Translations under genes and position numbers: made by a program | From: Willaertia magna | Lineage: Eukaryota > Heterolobosea > Eutetramitea > Acrasida > Naegleriidae | DNA: 41,631 bases | Direction: 5' to 3' | NCBI GenBank assembly: GCA_902984215.1 | Contig: CADWAF010000265.1 | Coordinates: forward strand, 1 to 41,631 | The notes under the pieces: model-generated | The model's database searches: none | Seen by the model: the letters and a program-made list of their open reading frames with translations, nothing else | What the model was told of the DNA's origin: nothing | In this document: piece by piece, positions 9,062 through 18,472 of the stretch | How positions within the stretch are numbered: the first letter of the stretch is position 1 | Layout: each line of letters starts with the position of its first letter

Positions 9062-11006
9062 TTAAACTTCCGTTAATTCTGGTGCGGGCATTTTGACTAC
9101 AGCTGTTATAATAGGTGAGGTACTGTCACGTGAACAAACAAAAATACGAACATCATCTGGGGATAAGGTAGTTTCAGGCATTGTGACCATTGAGGAGTAT
9201 CTGTATGTTATGCCTGGAAGGATTGGTGCAAGCGTAATTTTGGTGCTTTCCATTGTATAAACATTTTCATCGAATCCAAAGAGCAGAAATAAATTAGGTA
9301 TTGGTTTTTTTCCTGTATTCTGAACTTCAATATTTATCTTAAAGTGTGGTCCTAATCCTTGAACTTGAGCAGTCAACCTTATAGAAGAACCAGAGGTATA
9401 GGAAAGAGGACCTTGTCCATCTGTCAATATTTTTACATAAGCTTTGGCAGTATTAAGCCTCATTCTAGCCAAATCTTTTTGAAAAACTGTGTGCATTTCA
9501 GTTGCATATTCTACTTCTCGCTTAGTCTGCTCTAGATAAAGGAATGTTCTCTGGGGCAAGTCCAATGGTTCTTCTTGTTCTGAAGGAGGTCCACCCTTAC
9601 CTTTTGTTTCAAGTATTGCCTTTCTAGAAACCATTCTAAAGTCTAATCCTCCATTTCTATAGGATAATACCAACGTATTTGGTTCCTGATAATGTTATTT
9701 GACGTCAATTAATATTTACTTACCGTTCCATAGATTCCAAATCTCATGCCTAAAACTGGCTCCTTTACAGAAATGTGTTTTAATATTTTGTGAATTAGTA
9801 TACTTACATTTAAAGAAATAGTGTTTATCAAAAATTTATCATTATATACCCGTAATTCCTTATTTTCTAAGGCAACAATCAAACACTTCACATTTCGTTG
9901 TCCACTCATACTAAGCACTTCCATTTCTTTGATTGGTGAGGGAAGGTAGATAGAGTAAAGTTTTTTCCCCTATACAAAAAGTTGGGTCAACTGAAAAGGT
10001 ATTTTGTTACTTACCCTTGTTTGGAAGCAATGAATGGTGTTGTTCATTAGACCAACTAGTACATTTTTCTCTATTCTTACAATTGAAACAGGGTGTGACT
10101 CTAATTCTATAACAACCCCACTTACTTCAGCGTTTTTAATTGTGTAAACATTACCATTTCTGCAGGCAGCTATGATTCTATAGTCTTGGTCCAAAGTACC
10201 AGCAGTCACTAACTTTACTGGAGCTGAGGGTAATTCCACTGCCTTTAGTATTTGACTGCCTCTAGAATCTAAAATATATACCAATCCAGTTTCAACTCCA
10301 ACCACTGGACAACTGATTGAATCAAACCCTTCTCTGTCTTTGTTAAGTACAGTAACACAAGTAATAGTGTCCAACACTTCTAAGGGAAACCCTTTCCTAC
10401 TTTCTATAAAACTCTTTATTTCATCTCCTGTAGAAAGTCCTAAAAGTTCATAAGATCTATTGGTTAAGTTTACTTTTTTATCTCTTAATTTAGTTAATTC
10501 TAAATATCCAGTTTTTACATCGTATTTTCCTTCTTTTAGGTTATTCCAAATCTCTTTTTCAACATTGTCAACAAATTTTGCAGGAAGTGTAAGTTTGTAA
10601 TAAGGTTGGAGATTTTTATACAAATATAAGCTGCTTCCACTGGCTACAGCAATAGTTGGTCTTCTTGGGGATGAATAATCAGAGTAAAATGAAACAATTC
10701 CAATAGGTTCCTCTAATAAAACACTTTCATTTATGATACCAGTCCCTTTATAAACTCTTAATTTACTGTTTCCTTTTGTTTTTTTAATATCCAATGGATT
10801 TTTATTGGAGGTTGCAGTAATCAATTTAAAATCCCCATCTCCATTAATATCGGACAAAGCAATACATGAAGAGAATGAAGAAACACCAGCCAAGGGATCA
10901 TACCAAGCTATTTATGTTTAATAAACAAAATATAAAATCATCATCAAACCTTACCATTAATCCAAATATTAGCATCTCGAAGAGTACTAGATGAAATTTC
11001 AGACAT
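9062..11006 (-). CDS. BBS1: BBS1, BBSome subunit of cilia/flagella, five exons
   Basis: Exons on the minus strand are 11006-10955, 10907-10015, 9969-9808, 9762-9724 and 9685-9062. All four introns are 38-47 nt. The product is 589 residues, essentially the length of animal BBS1. It opens with WINAWYDPLAGVSSFSSCIA, then LSDINGDGDFKLI, the N-terminal beta-propeller signature. It has the PVLGMRFGIYGTEPNTLVLS block created by splicing three exons, a coiled helical stretch (YLEQTKREVEYATEMHTVF) and a C-terminal immunoglobulin-like gamma-adaptin-ear domain. The BBSome moves membrane cargo in cilia, so the organism has a flagellate stage. It lies 130 nt upstream of the Zn2Cys6 gene on the same strand. 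It has more introns and more G+C than its neighbours. Confidence 0.95.
9763..9807 (-). other. 45-nt intron of BBS1 that is in frame and stop-free
   Basis: On the minus strand the segment starts GTAAGTAT, contains ACTAATTC (branch-site-like TACTAAT) and ends TAAAG. Its length is a multiple of three and it has no stop, so an ORF search reads through it. Removing it joins TISLN to EPVLGMRFG, which restores the compact propeller strand expected in BBS1. Keeping it would insert 15 residues in the middle of a conserved blade. Confidence 0.75.
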
Positions 11007-11298
11007 TTTTTGTAGTTAATTTTACAAATAAAATGTAGTACAATCCCGCCATTGTTTAGCAGTCCTAATAGTTAATAATATTAGAAGATGAAACTATAAG
11101 AAAGGTCCTTCAGCAGAACCATCCGAAATGTTATTGAGTGAAACGACCTATATTTTTTGACTAATGACAAGGCCTTAGTGAAAACGTTGAATAACTTATC
11201 ATTTTAAAAGAAAAAAAACCTCATTGTTGATCTTCGTAACTTGCGACAACCTTTATTACTAACGATCAGATCACAACAAGAAAAGAAGAAGAACAACA
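11007..11298. promoter_or_regulatory. Divergent promoter region between BBS1 and the PH-SH3 gene
   Basis: These 292 bases separate the start codons of BBS1 (minus) and the PH-PH-SH3 gene (plus). The region is less A+T-rich than most spacers. It contains an A-rich tract at about 11200-11218 and ends in an A/G-rich leader before the plus-strand ATG. No RFX-type X-box palindrome, as would be found upstream of many ciliary genes in animals, could be seen. Confidence 0.4.
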
Positions 11299-13770
11299 AT
11301 GGTTAGAGAAGGTACACTATTTAGACAAGAAAAAGGAACATTTAGAGGATTTTATTGGCAAAAATATTATGCTAATTTAACTGCTGATAGATTGGAACTT
11401 TGTGAACGTGAAGGTGGAAAAGTGAAACACACTATTAAAATAAAAGATAAAAATGTTTCCGAGGGTTTTGATAATTTCGCAAGAAAATTAGATACTTTTA
11501 AAATTGAAGAAGCACCAAGTACGTTTTTTTTGTAAACTTTGTAAAAAATTTACACATTTTAAAGAGAAAATACATTATTTCAATTGTAATTCATTAATAG
11601 ATTGTAAAGGATGGATGAATATGTTAGCTATTCATGGAGCTAATCCTATTCAACCAACTTATCATGATAGAGAAGATTTATTTGGACAAGATTTAATTGA
11701 ATTAATTAATCCAATCAAATGGTTTGAAGATGTACAAGAATATGTTAAAAAAGAATTAGTTAAAGTAGATAATAAATCATCATCAGCAATGTTTGAATCT
11801 AATGATGTTGACAATGATAATTCATTTATCACATTACAAAAAACAAATATTGGAAGTACTTTATCAAGTGGAATATTATTTGTTCATGATAGAAAAGAAA
11901 AACAATACTTCCCTAGATTATGTGTATTATATGATAATGGATTATTATGTTATTATTCAAGAGAACCTAAATTAATTGGATTTTTATCTATTTCTTATGC
12001 TGAATTGGTTTTATTTACACAAAGTGAACAAGTTAATGCTACAATTAATGTTCAAGATAATCATCATCTTGATGCTACTGTTGTTACTGAAATTACAACA
12101 ATTATTCCAATTAAAAAAGAAACAATTACAACACATACTCCATTCTCTGAAAGAGCATATGATAATATTGCTAAATATCGTTTTAATATTGTTACAAGAA
12201 GTAAGTTTATTATTTACAATATAATTGATTACAGTCTACTAACACATCATTAGAGGGAGAAAATATCATGTTTGTTGCACCACAAAAGAAAGAATTATTA
12301 AAATGGTTTGAAGTAATTACTTCTTTTGGAGAAGGTGTTTCAACAAAAATTAAACACATTAATCAAGATATAGATAGTACTTCTGTTAGAGATAATTCTA
12401 GAAATAGTTTATCATTAGAAAATATTAAAGATTTAACTAAAATTGCATTAAGTCATGGTCAAGTAATTGAAAACTTTATTGGAAAGAATGCATTAGAAGT
12501 AGATTTATTAAAAGGACAGAAAGTAGAGATATTACAACATCATAGAAATGAAGGATTAATGTTAGTTCGTGTAGAAGGAACATTCTCACAAGGTTTAGTT
12601 CCATCTAGTTGTATTTCTGAAATTAAAAAATCAAAACATAAAGTTAATATGGTTGCTGAATTGACAAGAAGAAAGATGACAGTTTTAAGAAAACCACCTG
12701 AAAGAAATGTAGATAAGATGAAAGAGAAATTAGCTGCATTAGAATTAGAACATGAATTAGAAGAGAATTTAGGTGAAACAAAATTAATTGAAAGAATTCC
12801 AGAAATACCACCTTATGAAATTAAAAACAAAGAAAGACAAATACCAACACCACCACCAAGATTATTATCAATTGGAGAGAAAGAGATTGTTTTGGATGAA
12901 AATAATCCAACTTTAAAAACTCCAACTTCAACAAATACTCCAACTACACCTACAGGTAGTACTACTGGTAAATCATTATTCCCTTTACATAATAGATCAA
13001 CAAGTAACTTAGAACAAGGTAGTAGTATTAAACCATCTAATAATATTGGTGTTGGATTAGTTGGTGCAAAGAAATTATTTGGTACTCCAATTACTCCTAC
13101 AGGCACTAGTGGTGGAATTGGAAAAAAGCCAACTACACCATCAGATGATTCAGAACCACCATTGGTTAAGGTTCCTAGTAGGTTTGGTAGTGGTAGTGTT
13201 GGTAGTAATACATCAACACCATCAAATAGTAGTGAATCAGAAGAATTAAGAAATAAAATTGAAAAATTAGAAAAGGAAATGGACAATATGAAAAAACAAT
13301 TAGAAAAAGAAAAGGAGAATTCTGAATATATTGAAAGTAAATTATGTCAACAACATTTAGAAAATGAAAAATTACAACAAGAAAAACAATTATCTGAAAA
13401 GAAAGAATATGAATTAACTGTAAAAGTTAATGAATTAGAAGAAAAATTAAAACAATATACTTCTGTTAATAAACAATCACAAGAAGAAGAAGAAAGAGAA
13501 CGTAAAAAACAAGAAGAATTTAAATTGTTATTACAAGAAGAAAAGAAGAAATTATTTTTATTAATTTCACAAGAAAAGAATCAATTAGAAGAAGAAAAGA
13601 AATTATTACAACAAGAAAATGAAAATTACAAAATGAAATTAAATGAAGTCAACCAAGAAAATGAAAAATCAAAACAATTAATGGAACAATTAAATCAATT
13701 GAAAAAAGAAAATGAAATGTTAAAAGAACAAGTTATTCCAATTTTAAATTCTTTAAAACAACAACAATAA
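11299..13770 (+). CDS. Adaptor with two PH domains, an SH3-like domain and a C-terminal coiled coil, three exons
   Basis: Exons are 11299-11518, 11565-12200 and 12254-13770, with introns of 46 and 53 nt. The second intron carries a CTACTAAC branch-like site before TTAG. The product is 790 residues. PH1 spans about 2-100 (GTLFRQEKGTFRGFYWQKYY to DCKGWMNMLAIHG). PH2 spans about 175-310 (SSGILFVHDRKEKQYFPRLC to ENIMFVAPQKKELLKWFEVI) and is completed only by splicing. An SH3-like segment spans about 358-408 (ALEVDLLKGQKVEIL to QGLVPSSCISEI). A Pro/Ser/Thr-rich linker with GS repeats follows, then coiled coil from about 555 to the end. PH domains bind phosphoinositides and SH3 binds proline motifs, so a cortical signalling or cytoskeletal scaffold is likely. 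The exact partner is unknown. Confidence 0.88.
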
Positions 13771-13790
13771 ATTGTATTTTTAGTAAAATT

Positions 13791-14495
13791 TTATTGTTTT
13801 AAAACTTTATCTTCTGGTTCAGTATTCTCTTCATTGTTGTCATTATCTCTATCTTTTCTAATTAAATTATTTCTTCTTACTTCTTCTACGTTATAAATAA
13901 ATCCATCTAAATTAATCATTAATTTTTCATCTAACATATTTGAAATTTCATTAAAACGTTGTTGATCTTCCATTGATTCTTCTTCTTCATTATAATCTTC
14001 AATGGTAGATGCTGCCTTAGAGAAATTATCATAAATTAATTTAATCATTTCAATAGATTTTTCATTTGATGTAATTTTATCATTATTTACACAAATTGTC
14101 ATTTCACAAACTATCTCTTCATCTATATCTTCATAATCTTCATCATTATCATCTTCTTCTATTATTTCTTCTTCTTTTGTAGGTAAATCTTCTTCTTTAT
14201 TAACATTTAATTGACAATAAATTGAATTATTTCCTTGAATTGCATGAATTAAAATATCACCAAAATAAATTTTATAAATAAAATTTGGATAAATAAAATA
14301 GAAATGTTTTGTTGTGATAAAAATTTTACAATCTTCCAAGTTTAAATTGATTGGATATAAAATTGAAATATTTAAATGATTTAATTCTAATAATATTATT
14401 TCATCTTCAATAAATGAAATATATTTATCTAAATTGGAGCTAGAAATATCATTAACTTGTTCGGAAGTTATAGGAACAGAAGTAAGCAAAGTCAT
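13791..14495 (-). CDS. CLNS1A: pICln, methylosome/snRNP assembly chaperone subunit
   Basis: This 234-residue protein has a PH-like beta-sandwich: GD-I-LIHAIQGNNSIYCQLN corresponds to the family's strand with I-x-LHA. A long acidic loop (EEEIIEEDDNDEDYEDIDEE) interrupts the fold, as in other pICln proteins, and a helix follows (KSIEMIKLIYDNFSKAASTI). It ends in an acidic tail. pICln brings Sm proteins to the PRMT5 methylosome and keeps them from premature RNA binding in the cytoplasm. The protein is diverged and A+T-driven (many N, I and K), so the call rests on layout plus the LHA strand. It converges on the PH-SH3 gene with 20 nt between stops. Confidence 0.75.
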   Translation of the reverse strand: MTLLTSVPITSEQVNDISSSNLDKYISFIEDEIILLELNHLNISILYPINLNLEDCKIFITTKHFYFIYPNFIYKIYFGDILIHAIQGNNSIYCQLNVNKEEDLPTKEEEIIEEDDNDEDYEDIDEEIVCEMTICVNNDKITSNEKSIEMIKLIYDNFSKAASTIEDYNEEEESMEDQQRFNEISNMLDEKLMINLDGFIYNVEEVRRNNLIRKDRDNDNNEENTEPEDKVLKQ

Positions 14496-14743
14496 TTCTT
14501 TTTTTTAAAATTTTAACACCACCGTTAACTTTACAAAATACATCTTCAACCAAACTTGCGAGCTAAAAAACATTGTATAAATTTATGCAAGTAAGGTATT
14601 CTAAAAGTAAAATTGTCAATTTGAACTAATTTTATCTTGTTAATAAAAGACACAATAAAATTAATCATGCTAAAATACTTTAACCCTATTTAAACCATCT
14701 TCTTTAACAATAATAATTATAATAACAGCAATAAAACAACAAG

Positions 14744-14932
14744 ATGGACATGTTAAAAAACTCTGGTAACCCAAGATACGATAAACAAGAAGTAAAAGGT
14801 GGACAAGATGAATCAGGAATGCAAAATATTTCCTCAACATTAGATCAACCATTAAAGAAGTATGACTTAAAACCAAATGACAGTGATCTTGATAGAACTA
14901 ACTTACCAACCACTGAATATAAAAGTAAATAA
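14744..14932 (+). CDS. Tiny hydrophilic protein, unknown
   Basis: The product is 62 residues, strongly hydrophilic, with no membrane segment and no cysteine: MDMLKNSGNPRYDKQEVKGG, then ...SDLDRTNLPTTEYKSK. An A-rich leader (ACAACAAG) precedes the ATG, as at other starts in the window, and codon composition is less A+T-rich than the flanks. A frame of similar length on the other strand looks like a shadow. No family was recognised. It converges on the Bax inhibitor gene, 51 nt away. Confidence 0.55.
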   Translation: MDMLKNSGNPRYDKQEVKGGQDESGMQNISSTLDQPLKKYDLKPNDSDLDRTNLPTTEYKSK

Positions 14933-14983
14933 ATTATAAATAAATAAAATAATTTTTATTTACAAATAATTGTATAGAATCAT

Positions 14984-15736
14984 TTAATCTTTTCTCTTCT
15001 TTTCTTTTTTCATTAAAATAATTAAAATTCTAACAAATATTGCAACTAAATCAACAAATAATTCTAAAGCATGACGTATTGGATCAACGTTACCAATTCC
15101 TAATAATCTAACCTTTTCAATAATTAATTGAGTATCATACATTACATAACCAACAAATACTAATAATCCACCATATAATTGAATGTTAAATAATAATTCT
15201 GAATGAATAAAAATATTAAATAAAGATAACCAAAATAGAATGCTAACAGCTGATGATAATAAACCAGATAATAATAAGAAACTACGTTCATTTTGTTTAG
15301 AAAGAAGAGTAGATACACTAAAACAGATAAAGATAGTACTTGTAGCTAATAATGATAAAACAACAATATATGGATCAATATCTAATGCAACATTAACTAA
15401 TGGGCCTATTGCCGCACCTTGAAAAAAGCCTAAACAAGCTAATAAACTTAATCTACCATATTGTTTTAATAATGGTACTTGTGATGTAGTAGTTGATGTG
15501 AAATAAACAAATAATGATAAAACAAAAGTAAGTAAACTTGATAGTCCGGAATTAAATCCAGAAATAATTGCATAATAACAACCTAAAGTTGAAAATAAAA
15601 TTAAACCTGCTAATAAACTATATACTGAAAATAAATGTTGTTTTATAGGATTATTGATTGGACTAAAATCTAATAGAGTTTCGGTAAAACCTCTTTTGGA
15701 GTGATGATCGTCAGTTGTTTGTTGATTAAAGAACAT
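14984..15736 (-). CDS. Bax inhibitor-1 family membrane protein (TMBIM6-like)
   Basis: This 250-residue protein has six to seven hydrophobic helices: LLAGLILFSTLGCYYAIISG, LLTFVLSLFVYF, LSLLACLGFFQGAAIGPLV, IVVLSLLATSTIFICFSVS, FLLLSGLLSSAVSILFWLSL, LYGGLLVFVGYVMYDTQLII, and a terminal half-helix. Two features are diagnostic of the BI-1 (UPF0005) family: GFFQGAAIGPL, and VGYVMYDTQLIIEK with the conserved Y-D-T-Q. It ends in a basic tail (MKKEKKRKD), as in BI-1 proteins. The family sits in the ER membrane, leaks calcium and restrains stress-induced cell death. It is a single exon. Confidence 0.9.
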   Translation of the reverse strand: MFFNQQTTDDHHSKRGFTETLLDFSPINNPIKQHLFSVYSLLAGLILFSTLGCYYAIISGFNSGLSSLLTFVLSLFVYFTSTTTSQVPLLKQYGRLSLLACLGFFQGAAIGPLVNVALDIDPYIVVLSLLATSTIFICFSVSTLLSKQNERSFLLLSGLLSSAVSILFWLSLFNIFIHSELLFNIQLYGGLLVFVGYVMYDTQLIIEKVRLLGIGNVDPIRHALELFVDLVAIFVRILIILMKKEKKRKD

Positions 15737-15991
15737 TTTTTTTGATTTAATTTTTGAATTCGATTACGATGCGCCTTTATTGTTTTCTTCAGACACGTGT
15801 TATCAGATTCCGAAGGCTTCAAATTGTTTGAAGGTTTAATTGTTTTATAAATAATTAATGTTACATTATTAATTTAAAAAACAATTTAAATATTTACTTA
15901 ATTCTCACTGATATTTGCGTATTTTCTCTGTTGATCTATTTATTGAAAAGGCTTGGTTTATTGAAATGAAACTTGATTTTGTAAGAAAAAA

Positions 15992-16729
15992 ATGTCTGAA
16001 AAAGCAAGTCGTTCACAAAGCTCTAAAGCTGTTTATTGTCAAAGATGTGGTACATTAATGGAATTAATATTTAAAGAAAAAACAATTATTGAAAAGAATA
16101 ACGTAATTAAAGAAGAAGTAACTACTATTCAAAGTGATATTGTAGAAGAAAATAAATTATTTAGACATGTTTGTCCATCGTGTAAATTTACAACTTATCA
16201 TAATCCCGTACCTGTTGTTGCAGCAATTGTTGAATGGAAAGATCATGAACATATTATTTTAATTCAAAATAATAATTGGCCAAATCATTGGTATGGATTA
16301 ATTAGTGGATTTATTGAACATAAAGAAGATCCATTAGATGCAATTAAACGTGAAATTAAAGAAGAATTAGGAATTGATAAAATTGATATTCATTTACCAG
16401 ATGATTTAATTGGAGTGTATAACTTTGCAAAGATGAATGAATTAATGATTATTTATCATGTACAAGTACGTGACGATTGTAATGTAGAAGATATTAAAAT
16501 TGATGAAAATGAAATTAGAGAATTTAAATTTATTAGAATTGATAAAATTAGACCATATAAAGCTGCAACAGGTTTTGCATTAAGAGATTGGTTAATTAAA
16601 AAAGGTTATACTGAAAATGTAGATAATTATATTGATCCATTTAATTCAAAGGATAGCATGTTAGATGATTGGAGTAAAGAAAATCATGAAAGAATGTTAA
16701 AACAAGAGAACTCTACAAGTAAATTATAA
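15992..16729 (+). CDS. NUDIX hydrolase with an N-terminal zinc ribbon
   Basis: This 245-residue protein carries two CxxC pairs, CQRCG near residue 16 and CPSC near residue 70, forming a split zinc ribbon as in NudC-type and related NUDIX enzymes. After them VVAAIVEWKDHEHIILIQNN begins the NUDIX fold, and the box is complete: G-FIEHK-E-DPLDAIK-REIKEELGI (Gx5Ex7REUxEExGU), so the metal site is intact. Family enzymes hydrolyse nucleoside diphosphates linked to another group. The substrate cannot be told from sequence. The ATG follows a poly-A stretch, and an AAAAGGCTT element lies about 38 nt upstream. The next gene follows 96 nt downstream on the same strand. Confidence 0.9.
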   Translation: MSEKASRSQSSKAVYCQRCGTLMELIFKEKTIIEKNNVIKEEVTTIQSDIVEENKLFRHVCPSCKFTTYHNPVPVVAAIVEWKDHEHIILIQNNNWPNHWYGLISGFIEHKEDPLDAIKREIKEELGIDKIDIHLPDDLIGVYNFAKMNELMIIYHVQVRDDCNVEDIKIDENEIREFKFIRIDKIRPYKAATGFALRDWLIKKGYTENVDNYIDPFNSKDSMLDDWSKENHERMLKQENSTSKL

Positions 16730-16825
16730 GAAAATGTTAAATTTCCTTTTATAGTTAAAGTTATTCTTTTAGAAAATTAATTTTTAGATAATTGTTTTAA
16801 TAAAAAAAAATTAGATCTAATTACA

Positions 16826-18472
16826 ATGCCTCATCATCCAATAGAAAGTACAATTAGAAGAATGTTTGATAATGATAAAACAACTACACAGGAGAGTGAA
16901 TCAACTACTTTTACAACTCAATCAGATCCAACAAATATTACAAATAGAGAATATTTAGATGAAGATGACGAGGATTACAAAGAATTTACCTCAATAGATC
17001 TAGATAGAAAACAGAATATTCAACACAACAATGATATAGATAATGTGAATGGTAATACACCACCATCATTATTAACAATGCCAAATATATTACAAGATAG
17101 TGATATTGAAAGAATTGAAGAGAAATTAGATGATAAAGAAGATAATCATTCAACAAGTATTGTAATTGAACAACCAAAAGAACAAGTCATTAAAAATAAT
17201 TATTTTATTAATCAATTAGGACCATATGATAATAAACATAAATATGGACATATGTATGCTCCATATGAAGATTGGATATTAATTGAAAAAAATAATGTAT
17301 TATGTGATTTATTTACAACTAAATTAACATTTAAAAGACCTAAAACTGGATATATTCCAACTAATCCAACAACTGGATTACCAATTACAACAGATCTTGA
17401 ATTAATGAATGCAAATGAATTAGTTTATCATAGAACATTTGATGAAGATCAAACATCAACTAATAATAATGAATGTGTATTAGAAGATATTGAAAGTGAA
17501 GATGAACGTTTTCGTTATTATGTTACACATAGTTGGTCTTCAAGAAGAAATCGTAAAGCAAGAAGACAAAAAGCAAGTAGAAAATGTAGAAAATCATTTC
17601 TTGGATTTCATGTCATTCATCCAAGTCAATCAAGATATGAGAAAGGATTACACTTTTTAGGATTTCGTTTTATGAATTTAAGTTATTGGTTAGCTATTAG
17701 TTTTTTAATTGGTTCTATTTCAATGTTAATACGTGGTGTTAGTGGAATGATTAATAATGTTTGGTTTAATTCGAATCCAAGACAAGCTTTAATTTTAACA
17801 AAATGGTTAATTGATTTTACTTTTTGGATTGGAACTATATTCATGTTAATTACTGGCATATTTACTTATTTGGAATGTAAGTATTATTATTTGTATAATA
17901 TTTAAATATTTTTTAAAGCAATTAATACACCAAATGTTGTATCACTTGAAAATTGGAAATTAGATGTTTATAGAGCATTAACACCAGCCAATGCTAGAAA
18001 TTTAAATATTAGAAAATTAAAATTCTTTGGATTTAGATGGAATCAAATAGATTTCTATTCATGTATATTCTTTCTTCTTGGAACATGTTCAATGTTAGTT
18101 TCAACTACATGGCAATTTGGTAAAAATCCAAATGTATTAGCAAAATATATTCCTTTAATAGTTGGTTCAGTATTGTGGTTAATTCATAGTTATTTAAATG
18201 TATTAGAAGTACAACATGGGAAATTAAGATTAAAATTTAAAAGTCTAAGCTGGTGGATTGTTTGGTTACAATTATTTGGTAATTTATGTTTTTTAGTTGG
18301 TTTTATTTGTGGTTTTACTTCATTGATGATTGTTAATAATGTAGATCGTGTAGTGACAAGTGTCAATTTATTTGATTTATGGATGTATGGAGAGAATTTA
18401 TTAATTTTAATTGGAACAGCTAGTTGGACAATTGTTGGATATTTATTAATATTAGAACAATTAAATGATTAA
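16826..18472 (+). CDS. Six-pass membrane protein with repeated helix pairs, two exons
   Basis: Exons are 16826-17876 and 17919-18472, with a 42-nt intron GTAAGT...TAAAG. The product is 534 residues. The N-terminal half is acidic and disordered, then comes a folded part (LNQLG...YAPYEDWILIEKNN) and a very basic RNRKARRQKASRKCRK segment. Six hydrophobic helices follow in three pairs. The pairs begin with related text, FLGFRFMNLSYWLAISFLIG and FFGFRWNQIDFYSCIFFLLG, then a third with WWIVWLQLFGNLCFLVG. This suggests internal duplication. The layout resembles YrhK-type small membrane modules, but I am not certain. The last stop codon overlaps that of the convergent gene. Confidence 0.85.
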
